DNA from: Litorimonas sp963972195
Lineage (GTDB): Bacteria; Pseudomonadota; Alphaproteobacteria; Caulobacterales; Maricaulaceae
Assembly (NCBI GenBank): GCA_963972195.1
Contig: CAXATH010000005.1
Location: 62,001-126,000, forward strand
Direction of reading: 5' to 3'
DNA: 64,000 bases
Every line of letters starts with the position of its first letter. Position 1 is the first letter of the stretch. The notes under the pieces were generated by a model. It made no database searches. It was not told the DNA's origin and saw only the letters and a list, made by a program, of their open reading frames with translations. The translations under genes were made by a program, and so were the position numbers. Below are positions 26,304-33,830 of the stretch, piece by piece.

Positions 26304-26921
26304 TTATGCTGTCGAAAAGACGGCCCAAGCGCCTGAGGCAATCATCACAATACCGATTAGAACATTAAATGTGCGGGCCGCCCTTTGGCTCTTCAAAATA
26401 CGCTTAATCACCAAGGCTCCGGCCGCGTAGACGGAGAGACCGAACATTTCCAAACAGGTAATCGTCACGAGCATAATAACAAATTGCGACCCTAAAGCCG
26501 CATCGGCCTGAAAGAATTGCGGCAGTAGCATGCCGAAATAGACAACCGGCATGGGGGAGGTCGCTTGGAGTAAAACGCCTTTCCCGTAAAGGCGGGAGCG
26601 CCTCGGCGCGTCCTTGGCGGAGACGTCCAGGTTAGGAAGCGGCCCAAACATGGTCGCTAGTCCCATATAAAGCAGTACGGCAAGGCCTATAAGCTTAAGC
26701 GCCAGTGTGGCCGTCGGGTAGAGCTCGAACAAGACGGCTGTGCCTGAGGCGGCGAGGGCGAGCCACATTACATTGGCCGAGGCGACACCCATGGCTGGCA
26801 GCAGCGCGGGTTTAAAACCATAACGGAAAGAAGAGGCAAGCACGAGCATTACCGCCGGTCCGGGCGTTAAACCGCCGACGAAAAATAACGCCACCAATGC
26901 TAGCCAGACATCCAGAGCCAT
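26304..26921 (-). CDS. LysE/RhtB family amino-acid exporter
   Basis: A 205-residue membrane protein with about six helices and the LysE-family signature FFVGGLTPGPAVMLVLASSFRYG at residues 14-36, followed by GLLLQATSPMPVVYFGMLLPQF-type sequence in the middle. Members export amino acids such as lysine, threonine or homoserine lactones; the substrate cannot be read from sequence. It starts at ATG 26921 and appears to be monocistronic, upstream of ppa on the same strand by about 65 nt, so read-through into ppa is possible. Confidence 0.86.
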   Translation of the reverse strand: MALDVWLALVALFFVGGLTPGPAVMLVLASSFRYGFKPALLPAMGVASANVMWLALAASGTAVLFELYPTATLALKLIGLAVLLYMGLATMFGPLPNLDVSAKDAPRRSRLYGKGVLLQATSPMPVVYFGMLLPQFFQADAALGSQFVIMLVTITCLEMFGLSVYAAGALVIKRILKSQRAARTFNVLIGIVMIASGAWAVFSTA

Positions 26922-27042
26922 TATAAAAATTGCCTTTGGTTAAAGAGTGAAAGAACGGCTCTTGGTAAATTTAAGAGCAAATGTAAATGCGTTGCGGCTA
27001 TATTGACTGTCTCAAACAAAAAGGGTGTGGTAGCGCAAGGCC

Positions 27043-27657
27043 ATGACAGACGAGACACAGTCCAAGTTCCAAAAAGGAGAGCAAAGCGACGCCCCGCTTA
27101 TGGGACTTCTTGATCGTGTAGAAGAAATTGCCGGAGGCGAAACGGTAGATATAAAAACGATCATAGAGGCATTAGGTAATCGCTCTTTTGGCCCTGTGCT
27201 GCTGCTCTGCGGGCTTTTTCTTCTGACGCCTTTGGGCATGTTGCCCGGCTTGCCCATGGCTTTGGGCGTGATTGTGATGCTTTTTTCCGTTCAGCTTTTA
27301 TTTCGGCGCTCCCACCCCTGGATGCCGAAATTTCTGCGGCGCGTGAAAGTGAGTGCGAAAAGCCTCGAAAAAACGAGAAAGCACGCCGGACCGTGGTTAA
27401 AGCGTATCGATAATATTGTCAGTCCGCGTCTTGAGTGGGCGGCCAGAGGGCCGATGCTCGTCCTTGCGGCCTTGGTGGCTACGTTGCTGGCGGCCACCAT
27501 GTTACCTCTTGGGGCTGTGCCTTTCGGCGTCGTTGTGCCCGGCTTTATCATCGGCTTGATGGGGTTGGGAATTACCGGGCGGGACGGATTTTTTATTTTG
27601 GCGGGACTGTCGCTGAGTTTTGCCGTACCCGTGATGATTGCTCAGATGATCCTCTAA
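27043..27657 (+). CDS. ExoD family membrane protein
   Basis: A 204-residue protein with a hydrophilic N-terminus and about four hydrophobic segments. The block LGNRSFGPVLLLCGLFLLTPLGMLPGLP (about residues 46-72) and the C-terminal GAVPFGVVVPGFIIGLMGLGITGRDG are diagnostic of the ExoD family, first linked to exopolysaccharide synthesis in Sinorhizobium; its biochemical role is unknown. ATG 27043 is used. Its stop codon interlocks with the stop of the convergent hybrid kinase gene (27654-27657). Confidence 0.87.
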   Translation: MTDETQSKFQKGEQSDAPLMGLLDRVEEIAGGETVDIKTIIEALGNRSFGPVLLLCGLFLLTPLGMLPGLPMALGVIVMLFSVQLLFRRSHPWMPKFLRRVKVSAKSLEKTRKHAGPWLKRIDNIVSPRLEWAARGPMLVLAALVATLLAATMLPLGAVPFGVVVPGFIIGLMGLGITGRDGFFILAGLSLSFAVPVMIAQMIL

Positions 27658-30356
27658 GCCTGTTTTCTATGTGTCTCTGATTCTGTCGAGTAATCGTCCA
27701 GACTCTGGCCAATATGAGTCCTCATGGCCTTTATCAGGTCATTCCCCATGACTGGCTTGGTCAGAAACTCATCTATCCCGACGGACATGCAGGCCACTTT
27801 GTTTTTCGGGTCGGCGTCGGCCGTCAAGGCGATGATTGGTATGTTTGACCAGGGCTGTTGACTGGTTCTAATGCGCCTGGCCGTTTCGATTCCATCCATA
27901 CCGGGCATGTGAATATCCATGAGCACAATATCGAATCTTTGTGTGTTCAGAATGCGGAGCGCGTCTTCGCCGCTATCGACGGGGACGTGCTGAATGCCCG
28001 CCTTATCCAGCATCACGGCGATAACTTCTTGGTTGGAATGAATGTCTTCTACAATTAACACGCGGCTTTGGCCATCCTCGGCAGGCGTTGACGGCGACTT
28101 CGGCGCCGTTGGCTCTATCAAGAAGGACGGGCCGGAAAGCTCGGAAGAGGCCGGGAGGACAAGTATATCTTCTTTTTTTGCCTTCGGTAATTTTTGGACT
28201 TTGGACGGTTTGATTTCTGCCTCGTGCGGAAGATCGGCTTTTTGCTGAGCGGGCTCAATGGAGGCAGACTTAAATGTCAGCGTAAATTCAGACCCCCGAC
28301 CTTCACGCGAATTGAGGGTGATATCCCCCTCCATCATGCGTGCGAGCATGCGTGCGATCGCCAGGCGCAAGCCTGATCCGCCATGCTTTCGGGTCATGGA
28401 GGCATCAGCCTGAAGAAAAGGTGTGAACAATTTAGCTTGAACGTCTTCGCTTATGCCCTGACCTGTATCGGCAACAATCACGGTAATTTCCGATTGCCCG
28501 GATGTTTTGTCTTTTTCTGATGTAACGTGGAGGTGAACACGGCCTTCATCGGTGAACTTTATGGCATTGCAGAGGAGCGTTCCGATACATTGTTTGACCC
28601 GGGCTTCATCCAATTCAAATTCCTGGCCGCATTCAGGCGCCACATACGCCGTGAAGACCAGGCCTTTCTCGGCGGCCCGCTGCTCAAAGTCAGAGAGATT
28701 AGTCTCAATGACTGACTTCAGATCTGTGGGTTCCGGGGCAAGCTGCAGTTTTCCTGCTTCTAGCCGCGACATGTCGATAATACTTTCGATCAGCGAGAAG
28801 AGAATATTGCCTGAGGTCAATATGATGTCGCCGCGCTGACGCACTTCTTCCGTAGGTCCGGAGGTGGCCAGAATATCGGCGAGACCAATAATGCCGTTCA
28901 AAGGCGTACGAAGTTCATGGCTCACCATGCCGAGGAATTCTGTTTTTAGCCTGTCGGCGCTCTCGGCTTCGCGAGACTTAATTGCCAGAAGCTTGGCGAG
29001 TTTATCCCGGTGGCGGGCAAAGAGTAGGGCGCCGATGCCAGACATAGCGACCAAGAGTAGAAAAGCGATCAGGAGCTTGTTGATCCGCTGCTGCTGATCG
29101 AGCCGGGTTTGAACCAAAGCTGCTTCGCGCTGAAGTGCCGCCTCGCGTTCGGCTTGTCTTTCGCTGGAGTTTTCCAAATCAGCGAGCATTTCCATAGTAT
29201 CGCGATTAGTGGATTTGAGAATTTGCGTGACTTTCCAATCATATTTTTTATTTAGCAAAGACAGGGCTTTATCAATTTTACCCTCTTCGAGAGCGATCAA
29301 GGCATTTGCATAGATGACTGTTGCGTCATTGGGGTTGAGGGTCTCCCTCATGGATTCAAGAATCTCTCTTGCTTCCTTTGTATCGCCCAGTCCTGCGTAG
29401 GCGGTGGCCAGCTGGACTGACGCGATGCGTCCAATGGACTCAATTTTCGTTTCACTTAAGGCTTCTTGGGCGGCAGTTTTCGCCTCTTCATAATTGCCGA
29501 TATCGTTATTGACGCGGGCAATATGCGTGCTGGAAAGGCCAGGAGTTGTCGATCCGAATTTTGTTTCAAGTCTTTTTAGGGTTTCCGCAAGATCCAAACG
29601 GGTTTCATAGTCCCGCCATTCGCTGAGCGAATACATCAGGTTGTTCAGAAGTTCGATACCGTCAATGGGCTGTCCGGCTTCGAGTTTGAGATCAATCAAA
29701 CGTTGGGTGTTATAGAGTGCCAGATCTTTGTTCAGCGTGATGTTTTGCAAATAGGCCAATAGTTCCAATGCAAAAATTCGGGATTCAGTTGCTTCCGGCG
29801 ACAGGTCGTTTGGGATGATATCAATCGCATCTTGTGCCTCTCTCAGGGCAAGCCCGTTCTTGAAAGAAAGCGTATGAACGAAAGACAGAAGGCGCTGAGC
29901 GTGGAAACTTACCAACCAGTCCTTATTATCGGAATATTCGTCCAAGACGTCTACTAACTGATCGTAGTTTGCTCCAAGATTGTTGAAGTCATATATTCTG
30001 GAAAACCCTTCAAAAACTTCGACGACGTTTTTGTCTCGTTCAGAATTCGTATTTTCAGCAAGCTCGCGATAATAAGTAACAGCCTGCTCAAATCGATCTC
30101 TATTTCCACTGGAAAGAGCTTCAAGAATTTGCTTTCGAGCGAGTTCTACATTGTCGGGTTTGGCAAGGGCTTGGTCGCTATTGAGCTCAACTAGGTTCAG
30201 TTCTTCGATTTGCTGAGCAATAGAGGTTGCGGTGATGGAAGGATCGGTGCGTGTTGTGTCGGCTTGAGCAAGCTCTAGAGCGCACAGGGAAAGAGCTGAG
30301 CCTGTTAATAGCAGGCCGTTTTTGATCTTTCTTCGAAAAATTTGGCCGTTAGCCAT
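27654..30356 (-). CDS. Hybrid sensor histidine kinase with periplasmic TPR-like domain
   Basis: 900 residues: a signal sequence (about 1-32), a long helical, repeat-like (TPR-type) periplasmic region (about 40-400), a coiled coil, one membrane helix (LLIAFLLLVAMSGIGALLF, about 432-450), HisKA with MVSHELRTPLNG (phosphoaccepting His480), HATPase_c, a linker, and a C-terminal receiver domain with DIVLMDIHMPGMDG. The ATPase N box (NAIKFTDEG) and G1 box (VADTGQGIS) are normal; the G2 box reads HGGSGLRLA, where Arg replaces the usual second Gly-L-G glycine, so kinase activity may be altered. The ligand is unknown. It lies directly downstream, same strand, of the small GG-leader peptide gene. Confidence 0.9.
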   Translation of the reverse strand: MANGQIFRRKIKNGLLLTGSALSLCALELAQADTTRTDPSITATSIAQQIEELNLVELNSDQALAKPDNVELARKQILEALSSGNRDRFEQAVTYYRELAENTNSERDKNVVEVFEGFSRIYDFNNLGANYDQLVDVLDEYSDNKDWLVSFHAQRLLSFVHTLSFKNGLALREAQDAIDIIPNDLSPEATESRIFALELLAYLQNITLNKDLALYNTQRLIDLKLEAGQPIDGIELLNNLMYSLSEWRDYETRLDLAETLKRLETKFGSTTPGLSSTHIARVNNDIGNYEEAKTAAQEALSETKIESIGRIASVQLATAYAGLGDTKEAREILESMRETLNPNDATVIYANALIALEEGKIDKALSLLNKKYDWKVTQILKSTNRDTMEMLADLENSSERQAEREAALQREAALVQTRLDQQQRINKLLIAFLLLVAMSGIGALLFARHRDKLAKLLAIKSREAESADRLKTEFLGMVSHELRTPLNGIIGLADILATSGPTEEVRQRGDIILTSGNILFSLIESIIDMSRLEAGKLQLAPEPTDLKSVIETNLSDFEQRAAEKGLVFTAYVAPECGQEFELDEARVKQCIGTLLCNAIKFTDEGRVHLHVTSEKDKTSGQSEITVIVADTGQGISEDVQAKLFTPFLQADASMTRKHGGSGLRLAIARMLARMMEGDITLNSREGRGSEFTLTFKSASIEPAQQKADLPHEAEIKPSKVQKLPKAKKEDILVLPASSELSGPSFLIEPTAPKSPSTPAEDGQSRVLIVEDIHSNQEVIAVMLDKAGIQHVPVDSGEDALRILNTQRFDIVLMDIHMPGMDGIETARRIRTSQQPWSNIPIIALTADADPKNKVACMSVGIDEFLTKPVMGNDLIKAMRTHIGQSLDDYSTESETHRKQA

Positions 30357-30456
30357 GACAATCCCATCCGTCTTGAAAATCTGGGATAGGAAAAAAAGAT
30401 TAAAATTCAGTGGCCATAATCGAAGAATTACACCTGTTTTAATTTTAGAGCATAAA

Positions 30457-30480
30457 AAACCCCGCCGAAATGGCGGGTCG
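30457..30480 (-). terminator. Rho-independent terminator after the GG-leader peptide gene
   Basis: On the minus strand: CCCGCC, ATTTC, GGCGGG then a T run (plus strand AAAAAACCCCGCCGAAAT... at about 30457-30480). It lies 26 nt past the stop of the 26-codon gene, giving that gene a compact transcript. Confidence 0.85.
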
Positions 30481-30505
30481 TAGATTCCACATCTATACAG
30501 TAATT

Positions 30506-30586
30506 CTAGTTTTCGCCGACGCCGCCGATTACGATGGGAAACCCACCTGTGACGACTTCAACTTCTTCAAGAGTAAGCTCACGCAT
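30506..30586 (-). CDS. Short double-glycine leader peptide (candidate microcin/RiPP or signal peptide precursor)
   Basis: A 26-codon gene on the minus strand, ATG 30586 to TAG 30506. The product is a leader MRELTLEEVEVVTGG followed by FPIVIGGVGEN. The leader has the acidic/hydrophobic pattern (EL-x-x-EEV-x-x-V-x-GG) used by bacteriocin and microcin substrates of C39 peptidases, so cleavage after the Gly-Gly would release an 11-residue core with no Cys, Ser or Thr. AAAGAG lies 7 nt before the ATG and a terminator follows. The C39 exporter gene ends 219 nt upstream on the same strand. The reading frame, signal and context agree well; the function (antibacterial, signalling or other) is not known. 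Confidence 0.72.
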   Translation of the reverse strand: MRELTLEEVEVVTGGFPIVIGGVGEN

Positions 30587-30804
30587 TGATTTGCTCTTTC
30601 ATTAGTGTTGAGAGCACCACCATAGGTACTCTATGTTAAGACACCAGAAACCATAATGTTTGGCAAGTGATAATTGCTCTATTTTAAAACAATCAATGGT
30701 TAATGGTGTGTAAACTACGTATTTTGCTAGGAATAGTTGCAAAAAAGAGACATTTTTTCTCTTTATGCGAGTAAATTGGGCGATGATCCGATGAGCGGAG
30801 CGGC
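30587..30804 (-). other. AT-rich spacer between exporter gene and GG-leader peptide gene
   Basis: About 218 bp that should carry the peptide gene's own promoter and 5' leader. A TTGATT...TATCAC pair on the minus strand (18-nt spacer, about 30673-30702) is a weak promoter candidate. Only very short frames occur here, none with a GG leader. Confidence 0.4.
30741..30765 (-). terminator. Candidate AT-rich terminator after the C39 exporter gene
   Basis: On the minus strand AAAGAGA, short loop, TCTCTTTTTT, about 40 nt past the exporter stop. The stem is GC-poor, so efficiency is doubtful. Confidence 0.45.
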
Positions 30805-32868
30805 CTAAATCGTAATAACGATGTCCGAAGCTTTGATGAAAGCGGGGCGGTGTGCCACAATGATACGGGTGATTTTCAGCCCATTTATCACGCCGACGAT
30901 GGCTTTTTCCGTCTCTGCATCCAGATTGGCCGTGCCCTCATCCAAGAACAGAACCTTCGGATTTTGATACAGCGCCCTCGCCAACAGTAGCCTTTGTTTC
31001 TGTCCGCCCGACAGGATGGAACCCATATCCCCGACCACGGAGAGATAATTCATCGGCAAGCGCGCAATCGTTTCGTGAATTTGCGCCGATTGGGCGGCTT
31101 TCTGAACGCGCTCCATATCCATTTCAGGATCGAAAAAGCTGATATTGTCCGCGATTGTGCCGGAGAGAAGTCGGTCATCCTGCATGACGACCCCGATTTG
31201 GGAACGCCAATTTGTCAGCCCGATTTCTGAAAGGGATTGCCCGTCAACGCTCAGTTCCCCGCTATCCGGCGCGTACAAGCCTAGCATAAGTTTCATGAGC
31301 GTTGTTTTTCCGCCGCCGCTCTTACCCGTCAGCGTCACCATTTGCCCGGCGGGAATATCCAATGAGCGATTCTCCAGAACCCAGGGGTCGGACTCGGCAT
31401 ATCGGAAGGAAACATCCTTAAGCGAGATATGCCCCTCAATCTCGGATGTCTGGTTTGCAACAGCGCGCTGCGCCTCTCTTTGCTCGAAAATAATATCGGA
31501 TAAGCGGTCAAGATGAAGCGAGAGCAGGCGAAACTCTATTCCCTTTTGCAACAGCTGCGAAACGGCATCAGTGAAATATTGGCGATAAGCCAGAAAGGCA
31601 ACGAGCATACCGAGTGTAAAACCGCTCCCCTCGCCCATCATCAGCACGGCGGCGGCCCAGACCACGACAACTATTTGAAGGCCGTTGATGAGCGTTTCGG
31701 CGAATTTCTGAAGGATTAGATATTTGCCGTAATCCACATTGGCGTTGATAAAGTCGGAATAAAGATTGCGCCAGGACGCTTCGCGTTCGGCTTCCCGGCC
31801 AAACAGTTTGACGGTCGTATTGGCGCGAATGGATTCTATGACATGCGTATTTTCGACTGCCTTGGCGTAGATCGTTTCTTCCTGCGTACGCCGCAAATGC
31901 GGATAAATCAAAAGCGTCGCGGTGATGAGTAAAACAGCGCTAAGCAGGACAATACCGAAGAGAAGCGGGGAGTAGAAAAACATTACCACCAGCATCAACG
32001 CGGCCATCACCCCGTCAATCAGTACCGAAACAACAGATTGAGTAAGCGCCTCTTGTATCGGCTTCGTGCTGCCAATCCGGCTTATGATATCGCCGACATG
32101 GCGCTTTTCGAAATATCGGGTGGGCAGGCGTATCATATGGCGGAAGACGTTTCCGACCATTTGAAGGCTCATCTGATTGCCGTAAATCAGAATGGCCCAA
32201 CCCCTAACGGCTTCACTGACAGCGCGAAGGACAGCAAGCCCGGCAAAGCCAATCGCCAGGCCCATGAGGAGTTGATAATCTCCGCGCGGCAATGCACCGT
32301 CGACAACGAGTTGCAGGTAAAACGGGCTCACCAAAATTATGAGCTGAAGGACAACCGACAGGCTTAAGGTTTGAAAAATCGCGCGTTTCAGTCCGACCAG
32401 TCGTGACCAGAGCAAGGAAAGGTGGGGACGCAGGCGTTCTTCCTGCGCGCTGAATTCCGCCGTCGGGGTGAGCTCCATGGCCACCCCGGTAAAATGTTTT
32501 GAAACCTTGGCTAAAGACAGAACCCGTTGACCAATGCCGGGGTCAATAATTTTGACTTTGTCGCCTTTGACAGATTTCAGAACAACGAAATGGTTGAGGT
32601 CCCAATGCAAGATGGCCGGGGTCTGGACTTTGTGAAGCTGATCAAGTTCTACGCGCAAAGGCCGGGGGGCAAAATCCAGCGTCGCGGCGATTTTCATCAA
32701 CCCGCCCAAAGACGTGCCGCTCATGGATACCAGATGGCGCCGGCGCAGGACATTGAGGTCAATATCGTGTCCATGATAGCGTGCAATCATTGCCATACAG
32801 GCCAGGCCGCATTCCGTCATTTCCGTTTGCAGGATAACCGGCAGGGTTTTGCGCGAAAACAAACCCAT
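30805..32868 (-). CDS. Peptidase C39-containing ABC exporter (bacteriocin/microcin type)
   Basis: 687 residues: an N-terminal C39 peptidase domain (1-130) with Gln14, catalytic Cys20 (TECGLAC), His93 (LNHFVVL) and Asp109 (IDPG); a six-helix ABC membrane domain (about 165-440); and an ATPase domain with Walker A GKSGGGKTT, signature LSGGQKQR, Walker B VLFLDEGTANLD and the switch His (IVAHRP). It should cleave double-glycine leaders on the cytoplasmic side and export the core peptide. The peptidase triad is intact, so it is a processing exporter rather than an RTX-type with a dead C39-like domain. ATG 32868 abuts the stop of the small HlyD-like gene (TAGATG). No full-length membrane-fusion protein is adjacent. 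Confidence 0.94.
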   Translation of the reverse strand: MGLFSRKTLPVILQTEMTECGLACMAMIARYHGHDIDLNVLRRRHLVSMSGTSLGGLMKIAATLDFAPRPLRVELDQLHKVQTPAILHWDLNHFVVLKSVKGDKVKIIDPGIGQRVLSLAKVSKHFTGVAMELTPTAEFSAQEERLRPHLSLLWSRLVGLKRAIFQTLSLSVVLQLIILVSPFYLQLVVDGALPRGDYQLLMGLAIGFAGLAVLRAVSEAVRGWAILIYGNQMSLQMVGNVFRHMIRLPTRYFEKRHVGDIISRIGSTKPIQEALTQSVVSVLIDGVMAALMLVVMFFYSPLLFGIVLLSAVLLITATLLIYPHLRRTQEETIYAKAVENTHVIESIRANTTVKLFGREAEREASWRNLYSDFINANVDYGKYLILQKFAETLINGLQIVVVVWAAAVLMMGEGSGFTLGMLVAFLAYRQYFTDAVSQLLQKGIEFRLLSLHLDRLSDIIFEQREAQRAVANQTSEIEGHISLKDVSFRYAESDPWVLENRSLDIPAGQMVTLTGKSGGGKTTLMKLMLGLYAPDSGELSVDGQSLSEIGLTNWRSQIGVVMQDDRLLSGTIADNISFFDPEMDMERVQKAAQSAQIHETIARLPMNYLSVVGDMGSILSGGQKQRLLLARALYQNPKVLFLDEGTANLDAETEKAIVGVINGLKITRIIVAHRPAFIKASDIVITI

Positions 32869-33087
32869 CTATCCGTCTTTTGCGCCGCTTAAGAGCCAAG
32901 TGACAAGGCGCACAGGCCCGTCCCCGGTTTCAATCTTCAGACCGAACAGCACGCCAATAATCACCATTGCAAATAACAGAATAAGTCCCGTCAGAAGCCA
33001 GCTGCTCAGCGGCCCTCTGAGCGCCACTTCGCCGTAAAGGGCCCGCGAACGGTTCTCCAAAGCTTCTTTGCGAAACAGATCAGACAT
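32869..33087 (-). CDS. Short HlyD N-terminal-like membrane protein
   Basis: A 72-residue protein: a cytoplasmic segment LFRKEALENRSRALYGEVAL (residues 4-23) like the start of CvaA/HlyD-type membrane-fusion proteins, one membrane helix (about 28-50), then a short tail (ETGDGPVRLVTWLLSGAKDG) where a normal protein would continue into a barrel and coiled coil of 300 residues or more. Nothing resembling the missing domains follows; the exporter ATG begins immediately after its TAG. It could be a degenerate fusion protein or a conserved minimal partner. The tight coupling to the exporter and intact frame favour a working gene. Confidence 0.72.
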   Translation of the reverse strand: MSDLFRKEALENRSRALYGEVALRGPLSSWLLTGLILLFAMVIIGVLFGLKIETGDGPVRLVTWLLSGAKDG

Positions 33088-33238
33088 AAAACGGGATTAG
33101 GGAATTCGCGGTGATTTGACCAGAACCAAATTTTTTAGAAAATATTCAGCAAATATATTTTTCGGAGTTGATAATATTTTAAATCTTAGGTGGTATTGAT
33201 TCGTTCGACTTAAATAGAGCCTTGAAAGCGTCAGAAAT

Positions 33239-33826
33239 ATGTACGGAATGATTCACAAGGGCGCCCGTCATGCCGTTATCAAAGTCTTTGGTGAGGAGGC
33301 CTGGGAAAAATCTCTCTCTGTCTCAGGTCTGTCGGAAGAGCATCTCATTAGCGCTGCGCATTATGACGACGTCATGACCTACAGTCTCATCGAAGCGATT
33401 TCGTTGCAATGCAATATCACCCTTAATGAGGTTCTTCGCGCCGCAGGCCGTCACTGGGTGGAATATACCATAACTGCCGGATATGGCGATATTATTGCTC
33501 TGACAGGGCGCAATTTAGTCGAATTTATTGAAAACCTGGACCGCATGCATGAAAGCTTAAACAGGACGTTGCCCAAAGCTGTTTTGCCATCGTTTCAATT
33601 GATTTCTGCAACGCCAAATCGGCTGGAGGTTATTTATAAATCGCAACGAGACGGACTGGAGGAGTTGGTACTGGGTATTTTTGAGGGCGTCCTGGAATAT
33701 TTCGATGAGCAGATGGAAATAGGGTATACAGTCACGGAAGAAGAGACTTATTTTACTTTAATTCGGGCGGAATGCCCGGCCGCGTCGCATGGCAAAGCCA
33801 AGCCGATTTTGGACATGGCAGTGTAA
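33239..33826 (+). CDS. H-NOX haem-based gas sensor (HNOB domain)
   Basis: A 195-residue stand-alone H-NOX protein binding NO (or O2) through haem b and signalling to the adjacent kinase. It opens MYGMIHKGARHAVIKVFG. The proximal haem ligand is His104 (LDRMHESL), the conserved Pro is at 112 (TLPKAV), and the haem-propionate motif Y-x-S-x-R is Tyr133/Ser135/Arg137 (IYKSQRDG). No distal Tyr typical of O2-binding types is obvious, so NO sensing is more likely. It starts at ATG 33239 and ends 4 nt before the kinase start, forming an operon. It is divergent from the C39 exporter genes. Confidence 0.93.
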   Translation: MYGMIHKGARHAVIKVFGEEAWEKSLSVSGLSEEHLISAAHYDDVMTYSLIEAISLQCNITLNEVLRAAGRHWVEYTITAGYGDIIALTGRNLVEFIENLDRMHESLNRTLPKAVLPSFQLISATPNRLEVIYKSQRDGLEELVLGIFEGVLEYFDEQMEIGYTVTEEETYFTLIRAECPAASHGKAKPILDMAV

Positions 33827-33830
33827 GACG

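Noticed and set aside
30591..30665. Further short leader-like peptides upstream of the GG-leader gene
   Set aside because: The two small frames seen (7 and 14 codons) lack a Gly-Gly motif and the acidic leader pattern.
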